A DNA stretch of 6,072 bases. It comes from an uncultured Veillonella sp. Its GTDB lineage: Bacteria; Bacillota; Negativicutes; Veillonellales; Veillonellaceae. Made by a program: the position numbers and the translations under genes. Each line of letters begins with the position of its first letter. Within the stretch, counting starts at the first letter, position 1. The stretch lies in contig NZ_CAKQFJ010000050.1 in the NCBI RefSeq assembly GCF_934230905.1, positions 1 through 6,072 on the forward strand, given 5' to 3'. The notes beneath the pieces are model-generated. The model had not been told where the DNA came from. It made no database searches and was given only the letters and a program-made list of their open reading frames with translations. This document shows positions 1-5,992 of this stretch, in pieces.

Positions 1-1160
1 CGATTAACAAAATACGCCATATTTGCTTCAAGATCTGGTCCACGACGGAACATATCGCCTCCTACAAGAAACATCGTATCATTACCATACAACTCCACTA
101 ACTCTGCAAGGCGCACATCAGTAACTCCACCACCAGGAGCCGGACATGCCGCTTTCATCATTCCTACACGCTGTTTACTATATGCAGAAATTTGTTGACA
201 TTGGCTACGAGTAAACGTGAACCGTCCTCCATAGGACACAAAAACAAGCATATCAGCGCCAAACAGACGTGGCAAAAAGCCTAACTGTAAATAATCCGCA
301 ATACCAGATACACCAGAACTTACAAATCCACCAGAATAAGCGGGATGATGTATGATAGGCAAGCACAAACTTTCATCTGTAGCCAATTTATGTAGCCACC
401 CCGCTCCTACAAGTCCAGTTGCCACCATAAGAGCAGTAGCACCGGCCTCTTTAGCAAAGTAAGCACGCTCTAACACATCCGTACCATCACCAGATACATT
501 AGCTGCATACAACGCATGTTTTCCATACTTTTCATTCATCTCGTGAACAGCAGCAGCACATCGTGTCACGCGATCCTTAAACCGAGAAAAGGACTGATTC
601 GTAATACCATGGTCATCTTTAATTACATCTACACCACCACGTGTATAGGCAGCACACATACGAGCCAGCTCTTCATTCGGAGTCCCCATCGGTTTAATTA
701 CAGCCTGAATCATCGGTCTCGTTAGAGTATGTACTAGTTCACGAATTCCTTGAAGACCAAATCGTGGGCCTTTAAATACATCTAATAGTGTAGGAGATAG
801 CTCTATATCTACCACCCAAATATGCGGTTGTAAAGAAGAATTACCAAATACAACATTTAAGAATTGTGTTGCCTCTAATGCAGTTGTATCTACATGATAT
901 GAAATGCGAGCCACATAATAACGCGATATATCAATTACGTTATTTGGCATGATTCCCACCGTAGAATAAGGAGAATCTTGCGCCATCGGCTCGAGAGATT
1001 CCAATCGACCAGTAATTGTATCTTTAATATATGAATCAGTTACAAATTCATAAGGGAATTCAATCGTTTGTTCTACTTGAACAGCCCAAGCAATAGACTT
1101 TGCTTCTTCATATGTATTAGCTTCAATTCGATAGGTAACTATAAATCGCTCGTCCTTCAT
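1..1160 (-). CDS. RuBisCO-like protein (form IV RLP), 3' end cut off by window edge
   Basis: The gene starts at ATG 1160, preceded by a strong AAAGGAG ribosome binding site. It stays open for 386 codons to the window edge; RLPs are usually a little over 400 residues, so only the C-terminal tip is missing. The N-terminal ferredoxin-like RuBisCO domain spans about residues 1-130, including VVFGN (103-107), whose Asn matches RuBisCO N123. The TIM-barrel domain follows from FKGPRFG (129-135), with IKP (155-157; K156 matches K175), IKDDHG (180-185; K181 matches the carbamylated K201 and D183 matches D203) and VGGD (366-369). The residue at the metal ligand E204 is His184. The HHPAY segment (271-275) lacks R295, the loop-6 region is YGGRF (310-314) without K334, and PAPGGG (340-345) lacks S379. 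It therefore cannot be a true carboxylase. Known RLP activities include DK-MTP-1-P enolase, 5-methylthioribulose-1-P isomerase and 3-oxo-isoapionate-4-P decarboxylase; the substrate here is not assignable. The gene has its own promoter. Confidence 0.92.
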   Translation of the reverse strand, partial: MKDERFIVTYRIEANTYEEAKSIAWAVQVEQTIEFPYEFVTDSYIKDTITGRLESLEPMAQDSPYSTVGIMPNNVIDISRYYVARISYHVDTTALEATQFLNVVFGNSSLQPHIWVVDIELSPTLLDVFKGPRFGLQGIRELVHTLTRPMIQAVIKPMGTPNEELARMCAAYTRGGVDVIKDDHGITNQSFSRFKDRVTRCAAAVHEMNEKYGKHALYAANVSGDGTDVLERAYFAKEAGATALMVATGLVGAGWLHKLATDESLCLPIIHHPAYSGGFVSSGVSGIADYLQLGFLPRLFGADMLVFVSYGGRFTFTRSQCQQISAYSKQRVGMMKAACPAPGGGVTDVRLAELVELYGNDTMFLVGGDMFRRGPDLEANMAYFVN

Positions 1161-1189
1161 AATATATCTCCTTTGCAATAATATTATTA

Positions 1190-1218
1190 ATTATATACCA
1201 AAGAAGTACACCTTTCCA
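1190..1218 (-). promoter_or_regulatory. Promoter of the RuBisCO-like protein gene
   Basis: On the minus strand a perfect TATAAT -10 box (1190-1195) lies 17 bp downstream of TGGAAA (1213-1218), which matches 4 of 6 bases of the -35 consensus. Transcription would start near 1183, about 23 nt before the ATG. It lies just after the flavodoxin terminator, so the gene is probably an independent transcription unit. A perfect 12-bp palindrome AATAATATTATT (1177-1188) sits on the predicted start site, but in such AT-rich DNA it may be chance. Confidence 0.65.
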
Positions 1219-1229
1219 TAAAGAGATAT

Positions 1230-1266
1230 AAAAAAGACTATAGCGATGTCACATCCATCGCTATAG
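1230..1266 (-). terminator. Rho-independent terminator of the DUF3793-flavodoxin operon
   Basis: An 11-bp perfect inverted repeat, CTATAGCGATG (1238-1248) and CATCGCTATAG (1256-1266), has a 7-nt loop. Read on the minus strand it is followed after two bases by a run of six T (1230-1235). It starts 21 bases after the flavodoxin stop codon. The plus-strand side has no T-run, so it works for the minus strand only. Confidence 0.88.
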
Positions 1267-1287
1267 CCCTTATATAATATGAAGTTG

Positions 1288-1707
1288 TTATGCGTTAGCT
1301 AATGTTTTACCTAATTCTTGACATTGTGCATTGCCATCATCATCAGGTTCGCCCAAAACGGCAACACCGTCAGCCACTAATTCGCCACCAGCATCTTTAA
1401 TGCGTGAGCCCCAGTCTTCTAACCAAGTGCCACCCCAACCATAGGAGCCAAAGATAGCTACTTTTTTACCACTCAATTTACCTTCCAATTCAGTGTAAAA
1501 TGGTTCAAATTCGCCTTCTTCTAATTGTTCAGCACCCATGTCAGCACAACCTAGAGCTAGTTTATCGTAAGCTGCTGCATCATCAACAGATACTTCAGAA
1601 ACGGATTTTACTTCAACTTCTTGACCTGCAGCCTTAATACCTTCAGCTACTTCATAAGCCATTTTTTCTGTATTGCCTGTACCGGACCAAAAAATTACAC
1701 CAATCAT
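1288..1707 (-). CDS. Flavodoxin (short-chain, Megasphaera/Clostridium type)
   Basis: This is a 139-residue cytoplasmic FMN protein that carries low-potential electrons and can replace ferredoxin when iron is scarce. The FMN phosphate loop SGTGNTE is at residues 8-14. The loop on one face of the flavin, GCADMGAEQLEE, is at 53-64. The second flavin loop, GSYGWGGTWLEDW, is at 87-99, with Trp91 placed like the flavin-stacking Trp of Megasphaera elsdenii flavodoxin. That protein is 137 residues and aligns almost without gaps from memory. The protein is acidic, as flavodoxins are. ATG 1707 has a strong AGGAGG site that overlaps the TAG stop of the DUF3793 gene, only 10 bp separating the two genes, so they are cotranscribed and probably translationally coupled. 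A terminator follows. The Fur box upstream of the partner gene suggests induction by iron limitation. The family is certain; the redox partners are unknown. Confidence 0.96.
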   Translation of the reverse strand: MIGVIFWSGTGNTEKMAYEVAEGIKAAGQEVEVKSVSEVSVDDAAAYDKLALGCADMGAEQLEEGEFEPFYTELEGKLSGKKVAIFGSYGWGGTWLEDWGSRIKDAGGELVADGVAVLGEPDDDGNAQCQELGKTLANA

Positions 1708-1717
1708 CTTGTACCTC

Positions 1718-2284
1718 CTAGGCCGTTCTTGCGACCAATGAACTAAATGTTTTTCCCAACATCAATTGAGTTTGACAAAATTCACGACATGCTTTGTAAC
1801 ATAGGAAAGAGCGTTGTGCATCTACCACATCGTGGTAAACCTTCCATTCACCACACATAGAATACCCCGTGCCACGACGAGAAATAAAATACTTTACATC
1901 CTGTAACGGATATCCGAGAAATACACCGATTTCATGAGGAAAATCAACGCAAGATTCCATACGGTACCGTAAATGTTCAAGCATCTCCCTAATGCTCATA
2001 CTATCTTGATAGCCGTAGGCTTTCAAAAATGTCATCACCGCAGGTTGCCGTACATAGTCTCGTAATTGTGTCTCACGGAACACCAATAATAGCCTACGTG
2101 CTTTACAGCGACATAATTCAAAGAAGAATAAACCCTTTTCATTAAACTCTTTATTATATTCAGTCAAAACGAATTGGATTTGTTCATTCATGTCCCGTGG
2201 AATAGAAACCAAATTCGAGATTTTAATGCCTCGAATTGCCGGTGCACAATGAAATCCAATGATATTGTCAATTGAATTCATCAT
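1718..2284 (-). CDS. DUF3793 family protein, cysteine-rich, flavodoxin partner
   Basis: This 188-residue soluble protein has no signal peptide or membrane segment. It resembles the DUF3793 family (recognised from motifs, not searched): an N-terminal FHCAP (11-15), a central KARRLLLVFR strand (61-70), the segment FPHEIGVFLGYPLQDVKYFI (115-134), and CGEWKVYHD (144-152). The biochemical function of the family is unknown; from general knowledge it is often found beside flavodoxin genes in anaerobic Firmicutes. There are eight cysteines (13, 58, 60, 112, 144, 162, 166, 170), including a CxC pair and a C-x3-C-x3-C cluster, which could bind a metal, iron-sulfur cluster or heme; this is inference. 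The gene begins with two ATG codons (2284 and 2281), and the first has a modest AGGCAGG site. It is the first gene of a two-gene operon, with a 10-bp gap to the flavodoxin gene. Confidence 0.88.
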   Translation of the reverse strand: MMNSIDNIIGFHCAPAIRGIKISNLVSIPRDMNEQIQFVLTEYNKEFNEKGLFFFELCRCKARRLLLVFRETQLRDYVRQPAVMTFLKAYGYQDSMSIREMLEHLRYRMESCVDFPHEIGVFLGYPLQDVKYFISRRGTGYSMCGEWKVYHDVVDAQRSFLCYKACREFCQTQLMLGKTFSSLVARTA

Positions 2285-2319
2285 AGTCGTACCTGCCTAT
2301 TGCATATCTACACAGAAAT

Positions 2320-2337
2320 ATCTCAAGTTGTTGAGAT
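2320..2337 (-). promoter_or_regulatory. Stem-loop in the 5' leader of the DUF3793-flavodoxin mRNA
   Basis: A 7-bp inverted repeat, ATCTCAA (minus strand) paired with TTGAGAT, has a 4-nt loop. It lies a few bases into the predicted transcript and about 20 bases before the ribosome binding site. It has no T-run, so it is not a terminator. It may stabilise the 5' end or be a protein-binding palindrome. No known riboswitch was recognised. Confidence 0.35.
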
Positions 2338-2353
2338 TAATTCCTATGTACAT

Positions 2354-2382
2354 ATAGTACTCTCAATGATAAACATTGTCAA
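2354..2382 (-). promoter_or_regulatory. Promoter of the DUF3793-flavodoxin operon
   Basis: On the minus strand a perfect TTGACA -35 box (2377-2382) is separated by exactly 17 bp from TACTAT (2354-2359), a 4-of-6 -10 box. Transcription would begin near 2347, giving a leader of about 63 nt before the DUF3793 ATG. This is the best promoter in the window by spacing and -35 match. Its -35 box is overlapped by a Fur-like operator, so it is probably repressed. Confidence 0.78.
2367..2381 (-). promoter_or_regulatory. Putative Fur box
   Basis: The minus-strand sequence TGACAATGTTTATCA matches the 7-1-7 Fur box (TGATAAT-N-ATTATCA) at 12 of 14 defined positions. It covers the -35 box and the start of the spacer, the usual place for a repressor to block RNA polymerase. 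Control of a flavodoxin operon by the iron-sensing repressor Fur is established in many bacteria, so site and gene support each other. A related metal-sensing Fur-family regulator such as PerR or Zur could recognise a similar palindrome, but the downstream flavodoxin favours iron. Confidence 0.68.
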
Positions 2383-2414
2383 GATAATTGAAAATTTATT
2401 TCAATAACATATTT

Positions 2415-3041
2415 TTATTTACTACTAAAAACATTGTTTATACGAGGAAAAACCTTAGCATCATTTTCTTCATCTACAGCAATAAAACGGATATTAGGGC
2501 CATCATATTTACTATCAGAAACTGCAATATGAACAACCTCATTATAAGAATTATTATTATCTTTACTTGTATATTTTAAAGTCCCTATATATGCTTTATT
2601 ATGTTTTGTAAGCGGTGTTACAACATGGTATGAACCTAACTCTGTTGCAGTACCTTCATTGATAGAGGCCACCAAGTTGCCAACAGAGCTAGAGTCAGTA
2701 CTCACATGCTTTATATTAACAAGATTGTTTTTACTGCTTACAATTACATTTGCAAAAACAGCATAATTCATTTCATTTCCATTTTTAATATTGAGTGTAT
2801 ACACTTCTGCACGACTAGCTCCAGCTTGCATCAAAGCTGTTTTTACATCTGTTTTAGCCGCTCCGGCAAATAATGCCTTTGGTGCATTAGCATATATAGT
2901 AACACCTTCATTTAATTTCATACCATTATAGGTACCATATGCAGCAGTATACTTACTGGCATTAATATTAGCAGCATCAACAATTATAGGGGTACTCATT
3001 ACAACAATACCAGCTAAAGCCAAAGCTATTATCGATTTCAT
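2415..3041 (-). CDS. Small secreted protein of unknown function
   Basis: A 208-residue protein that I do not recognise. It starts with a typical Sec signal peptide: Lys2, a hydrophobic core at about residues 4-20, and a VDA-A cleavage site after residue 23. The mature part, about 185 residues, is rich in Asn, Ser, Ala and Val, has no cysteine and no further membrane segment. It has alternating strand-like stretches such as YAVFANVIV and YHVVTPLT, which suggest a beta-rich export product. There is no lipobox, sortase motif or SLH domain, so it is probably periplasmic or released. ATG 3041 is chosen because AGGAGA lies 6 bases upstream; a TTG 18 bases further up would place that site inside the coding region. 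No promoter is visible between this gene and glnS, and no strong terminator follows. The coding region is convincing; the function is open. Confidence 0.82.
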   Translation of the reverse strand: MKSIIALALAGIVVMSTPIIVDAANINASKYTAAYGTYNGMKLNEGVTIYANAPKALFAGAAKTDVKTALMQAGASRAEVYTLNIKNGNEMNYAVFANVIVSSKNNLVNIKHVSTDSSSVGNLVASINEGTATELGSYHVVTPLTKHNKAYIGTLKYTSKDNNNSYNEVVHIAVSDSKYDGPNIRFIAVDEENDAKVFPRINNVFSSK

Positions 3042-3047
3042 ATATTT

Positions 3048-3053
3048 TCTCCT
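3048..3053 (-). promoter_or_regulatory. Ribosome binding site that fixes the start of the secreted protein
   Basis: AGGAGA on the minus strand lies 6 bases before ATG 3041. It falls within the extra codons of the longer TTG-started reading frame (3059), which argues for the shorter protein. The resulting N terminus is a clean signal peptide. It also lies only 5 bases beyond the stem of the glnS terminator. Confidence 0.8.
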
Positions 3054-3058
3054 AAACA

Positions 3059-3083
3059 AAACCGCCCCTTAAAGGGGCGGTTT
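3059..3083 (-). terminator. Rho-independent terminator of glnS
   Basis: The minus strand carries AAACCGCCCCTT (3072-3083) and its complement AAGGGGCGGTTT (3059-3070), a 12-bp inverted repeat with a GC-rich core. It is followed by a T-rich run, TTTTGTTT. It begins 8 bases after the glnS stop codon. Because the palindrome has A residues on the other side, it could also act weakly on plus-strand transcripts. It abuts the ribosome binding site of the next gene. Confidence 0.9.
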
Positions 3084-3091
3084 AATCACAA

Positions 3092-4780
3092 CTATTTCTT
3101 TTGTTGCTTTGCCCATGTATCACGCAAACCTACAATACGGTTTACCACAATATGGTCGGCAGTGCTATCCTTATCAACTACAAAATAACCTTGTCGTAAG
3201 AATTGGAATCTATCACCTACAACGGTATTAGCAAGACTTGCTTCACCCTTACTATGCATAACATGTAAAGACTCATGATTAAAATCAGCTAAGAAGTCTT
3301 TACCATCAGATTCTTCCTTAAGTAAATAATCATACAAACGAGTTTCAATATCTACAGCAGTAGATGCCTCTACCCAATGCAATGTTCCCTTTACTTTACG
3401 TGTGCAACCACTACCACTCTTCGTTTCAGGGTCATATGTACAATGGATTTCGGTAATAGTACCATTTTCATCTTTCACAACAGATTGGCACGTAATGAAA
3501 TAAGCACCCTTTAAACGTACTTCTTTACCTGGAGCCAAGCGGAAAAATTTCTTAACTGGTTCTTCCATAAAATCTGCACGCTCAATATAAATTTCACGAC
3601 CAAACATCACTTCACGGGTACCAAGTTCCTCATTTTCTGGATTATTTTCAACCAAACAAAGTTCTGTTTGTCCTTCTGGATAATTATCAATGATAACCTT
3701 AACAGGATCGATGACAACCATCGGACGTGGTGCTTTTAATTTCAAATCTTCACGAATACAGAATTCGAGTAATGCAATATCTACAGTACTATCCGCTTTA
3801 GCAACACCAATGCGGTCACAAAAATCACGGATAGCTTCTGGTGTATAGCCACGACGACGCAAGCCAGAAATGGTAGGCATACGAGGATCATCCCAGCCGG
3901 ATACGAGACCAGCCTCTACAAGAGCACGTAATTTGCGTTTAGACATAACCATTTTTGTTACATTTAAACGAGCGAACTCAATTTGGCGAGGTTTTTCTGT
4001 ATCTTCCCAATCTTCGAGAACCCAATTATACAATGGACGATGCACTTCAAATTCCAACGTACATACGGAATGGGTAATGCGTTCAATAGCATCTTCAATA
4101 GGATGTGCAAAATCATACATTGGATAAATGCTCCATTCAGAGCCTGTGCGATGGTGCGCTGCATTTACAATACGATATAATACGGGGTCGCGCATTACAA
4201 TATTAGGATCTGCCATATCAATTTTAGCGCGTAACACCTTTTCGCCGTCCTTGTATATGCCTTCTTTCATTTCTTCAAAGAGTTTTAAATTTTCTTCTAC
4301 AGAACGATCGCGATATGGACTATTTGTACCTGGTGTAGAGAAATCGCCACGAGTTTGACGGATTTCTTCTGCTGTTTGATCATCTACATAAGCTTTTCCT
4401 AATGTAATAAGCTTTTTGGCATAGTCATACATCTTACCAAAGTAATCAGATGCATACCGTACGTCACCGTCCCAATGGAATCCAAGCCATTCCACGTCCT
4501 CCTTAATGGAATTTACATATTCCACATCTTCCTTTTCAGGATTTGTGTCATCAAAGCGTAAATTTGTTAAGCCATTGTATTCTTCGCCCAAACCAAAGTT
4601 AAGGCAAATAGACTTAGCATGACCGATATGTAAATACCCATTTGGTTCCGGTGGAAATCGCGTATGTACACGGCCACCATATACGCCTTCTTCATTATCT
4701 TTATTTATTTCAGCTTCGATAAAGTTAATGGATACAACTTCTTCAGGAGCTACAGTTTGTTCAGTATCTTTATGTTCCAA
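3092..4780 (-). CDS. glnS: Glutaminyl-tRNA synthetase
   Basis: A class I aminoacyl-tRNA synthetase that joins glutamine to tRNA-Gln using ATP in the cytoplasm. Counting from the chosen start it has 562 residues, close to the 554 of E. coli GlnRS. The HIGH motif lies in PPEPNGYLHIGHA (43-55). The glutamine-site region YPMYDFAHPIEDAIERITHS is at 219-238, followed by CTLEFE. The KMSKS equivalent VMSKRKL is at 268-274. The C-terminal anticodon-binding beta-barrels contain FMEEP, GKEVRLKGAY and RKVKGTLHWV. All hallmarks are intact and it looks functional. The reading frame can extend to ATG 4795, but that codon has no ribosome binding site, whereas TTG 4780 has a GGAGGT site 7 bases upstream. A weak extended -10 promoter lies upstream and a strong terminator downstream. 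It could also be partly read through from the dehydrogenase gene, since no terminator separates them. Confidence 0.97.
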   Translation of the reverse strand: MEHKDTEQTVAPEEVVSINFIEAEINKDNEEGVYGGRVHTRFPPEPNGYLHIGHAKSICLNFGLGEEYNGLTNLRFDDTNPEKEDVEYVNSIKEDVEWLGFHWDGDVRYASDYFGKMYDYAKKLITLGKAYVDDQTAEEIRQTRGDFSTPGTNSPYRDRSVEENLKLFEEMKEGIYKDGEKVLRAKIDMADPNIVMRDPVLYRIVNAAHHRTGSEWSIYPMYDFAHPIEDAIERITHSVCTLEFEVHRPLYNWVLEDWEDTEKPRQIEFARLNVTKMVMSKRKLRALVEAGLVSGWDDPRMPTISGLRRRGYTPEAIRDFCDRIGVAKADSTVDIALLEFCIREDLKLKAPRPMVVIDPVKVIIDNYPEGQTELCLVENNPENEELGTREVMFGREIYIERADFMEEPVKKFFRLAPGKEVRLKGAYFITCQSVVKDENGTITEIHCTYDPETKSGSGCTRKVKGTLHWVEASTAVDIETRLYDYLLKEESDGKDFLADFNHESLHVMHSKGEASLANTVVGDRFQFLRQGYFVVDKDSTADHIVVNRIVGLRDTWAKQQKK

Positions 4781-4787
4781 CGTTACA

Positions 4788-4793
4788 ACCTCC
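4788..4793 (-). promoter_or_regulatory. Ribosome binding site favouring a TTG start for glnS
   Basis: GGAGGT on the minus strand is a near-perfect Shine-Dalgarno sequence. It overlaps the in-frame ATG at 4795 and lies 7 bases before TTG 4780. Only poor sequence precedes the ATG. The shorter start also gives a usual leader length from the predicted promoter. Confidence 0.65.
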
Positions 4794-4812
4794 ATACGAT
4801 AAATATTCTTTT

Positions 4813-4821
4813 ATTTTACCA
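4813..4821 (-). promoter_or_regulatory. Possible extended -10 promoter of glnS
   Basis: The minus strand reads TGGTAAAAT, a TGn extension followed by TAAAAT (5 of 6 matches; 4813-4818). No convincing -35 box is found at 16-18 bp upstream, which extended -10 promoters can tolerate. Transcription would start near 4806, only 11 nt before ATG 4795 but 26 nt before TTG 4780. The region is very AT-rich, so a chance match is possible. Confidence 0.4.
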
Positions 4822-4864
4822 TATTTTATATAGGACCGCACATTTTTTAAAGTCTTATCAAAGT

Positions 4865-5914
4865 TTAATCAAAATCAGTTACATCAACACCTACTTTTTT
4901 AAGTTCTGCCAAAGCAGAGTCCACATCCATTTCAGGCTTTTTATAATTAACTTCTTCATTAACGCAAGTCTTCAAAGGCTTATTATTGACACCAGCGATG
5001 AGATTTTCCGCCGTCAACATAGACATATCATAGCGTGTACGATCTGTATAAGAACCAATATGAGGTACAATCAAACAATTTTCAACGCTTAACAACGGAT
5101 GATCTGCTGGCAATGGTTCAGGATCTGTCACATCGAGAGCGGCATAGTCGATTTCTCCCTTTTGGAGTGCATTAATAAGAGCATCTGTATCGACGATGGC
5201 ACCGCGCCCCACATTGACAAATAACGCAGTCTTTTTCATTTTTTTGAAGAACTCTGCATCACACATATGATATGTTTCATCTGTTAGAGGTGCCATAATA
5301 CATACAACATCACTCGTAGCGAGTAGTTCATCTAATTCCATGTACGTTGTTCTATACAATTGATCATCATTGCGTTGATGACGATTATGATATACAACGG
5401 TCATACCAAAGGCACGGGCACGACGAGAAATAGAAACACCGATAGCACCCATACCGATGATACCAAGGGTACGACGACTCAAATCAAAGCCCTTTATATT
5501 AGAAGGACGTTCAGCCCAACGGCCATTTTTTACGAAAGCTGCATTTTCAATAATGCGGCGACTAGCCGTAGCTATTAATGTAAAAGCAAGTTCAGCCACT
5601 GTTTCATTTAATACACCTGGTGTATTACCATATGGTATTCCGGCAGCTGTAAGTTCATCAATTTTTACATTATCATATCCTACTGAAGCTTGTGCAATGA
5701 CCTTTAAATTAGGGGCAGCTTTGACAAGGTCCGCGTCAACCGATATAGAATTAATAGACCATAATCCATCCGCATCACGCAACCATTCTTTTAAAACCTC
5801 TCTAGGCATTTTAGTTTTTTCTGTCCATTGACGTACATCAACATGCTCTTGTAAATAAGCAATCACATCACGGCGTACTAAGCCCGGTACCACAACTAAA
5901 GGTTTACGTTCCAT
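4865..5914 (-). CDS. D-isomer-specific 2-hydroxyacid dehydrogenase (GhrB/GRHPR-like)
   Basis: A 349-residue cytoplasmic NAD(P)-dependent oxidoreductase that reduces 2-oxoacids such as glyoxylate, hydroxypyruvate or 2-ketogluconate to D-2-hydroxyacids. The substrate loop ASVGYDN is at 76-82. The Rossmann glycine motif GIIGMGAIG is at 151-159, and the strand after it ends in YHNR (175-178). An Arg there rather than an Asp suggests NADPH, as in GhrB. The catalytic triad is Arg237 (NVGRG), Glu266 (DPEPLP) and His285 (PHIGS). The order and the LKTCVNEEV ending closely follow E. coli GhrB. About 28 mostly acidic residues extend beyond that usual end. ATG 5914 is chosen with AAGGA 10 bases upstream; an in-frame TTG at 5920 would be only 4 bases from that site. 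It has its own promoter. The exact substrate cannot be read from sequence. Confidence 0.93.
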   Translation of the reverse strand: MERKPLVVVPGLVRRDVIAYLQEHVDVRQWTEKTKMPREVLKEWLRDADGLWSINSISVDADLVKAAPNLKVIAQASVGYDNVKIDELTAAGIPYGNTPGVLNETVAELAFTLIATASRRIIENAAFVKNGRWAERPSNIKGFDLSRRTLGIIGMGAIGVSISRRARAFGMTVVYHNRHQRNDDQLYRTTYMELDELLATSDVVCIMAPLTDETYHMCDAEFFKKMKKTALFVNVGRGAIVDTDALINALQKGEIDYAALDVTDPEPLPADHPLLSVENCLIVPHIGSYTDRTRYDMSMLTAENLIAGVNNKPLKTCVNEEVNYKKPEMDVDSALAELKKVGVDVTDFD

Positions 5915-5992
5915 AATCAATCCATCCTTTCCCTACATGTATTTCTAATGCTATAACATCATATATTTTCAGCGAAGATTTTTCGTATCTAT

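Noticed and set aside
516..725. A 69-codon plus-strand reading frame
   Set aside because: It is antisense to the TIM barrel of the RuBisCO-like protein and has no motif or start signal.
1..1160. A genuine CO2-fixing RuBisCO large subunit
   Set aside because: The equivalents of E204, R295, K334 and S379 are missing, and no small subunit or phosphoribulokinase is in view.
1177..1188. Perfect 12-bp palindrome AATAATATTATT as an operator of the RuBisCO-like gene
   Set aside because: It is made only of A and T in a very AT-rich leader, so chance is a sufficient explanation without conservation data.
2387..2405. Terminator after the secreted-protein gene
   Set aside because: There is only a 7-bp, almost pure AT stem, and no T-run follows it on the minus strand. 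Read-through into the flavodoxin operon is possible.
3042..3059. N-terminal extension of the secreted protein from TTG 3059
   Set aside because: The extra six codons contain the AGGAGA ribosome binding site for ATG 3041, and there is no site before the TTG, where the terminator stem lies.
4796..4864. A T-box leader in front of glnS
   Set aside because: The gap is only 69 bp, far too short for a T-box, and has no T-box core or antiterminator stem.
4664..5092. A 142-codon plus-strand reading frame
   Set aside because: It runs antisense to glnS and the dehydrogenase, both of which have full family motifs. Its translation is low-complexity, rich in Phe, Ile and Tyr, with no ribosome binding site seen.
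5457..5831. A 124-codon plus-strand reading frame
   Set aside because: It lies entirely antisense to the Rossmann domain of the dehydrogenase and shows no family motif; it is a shadow frame.
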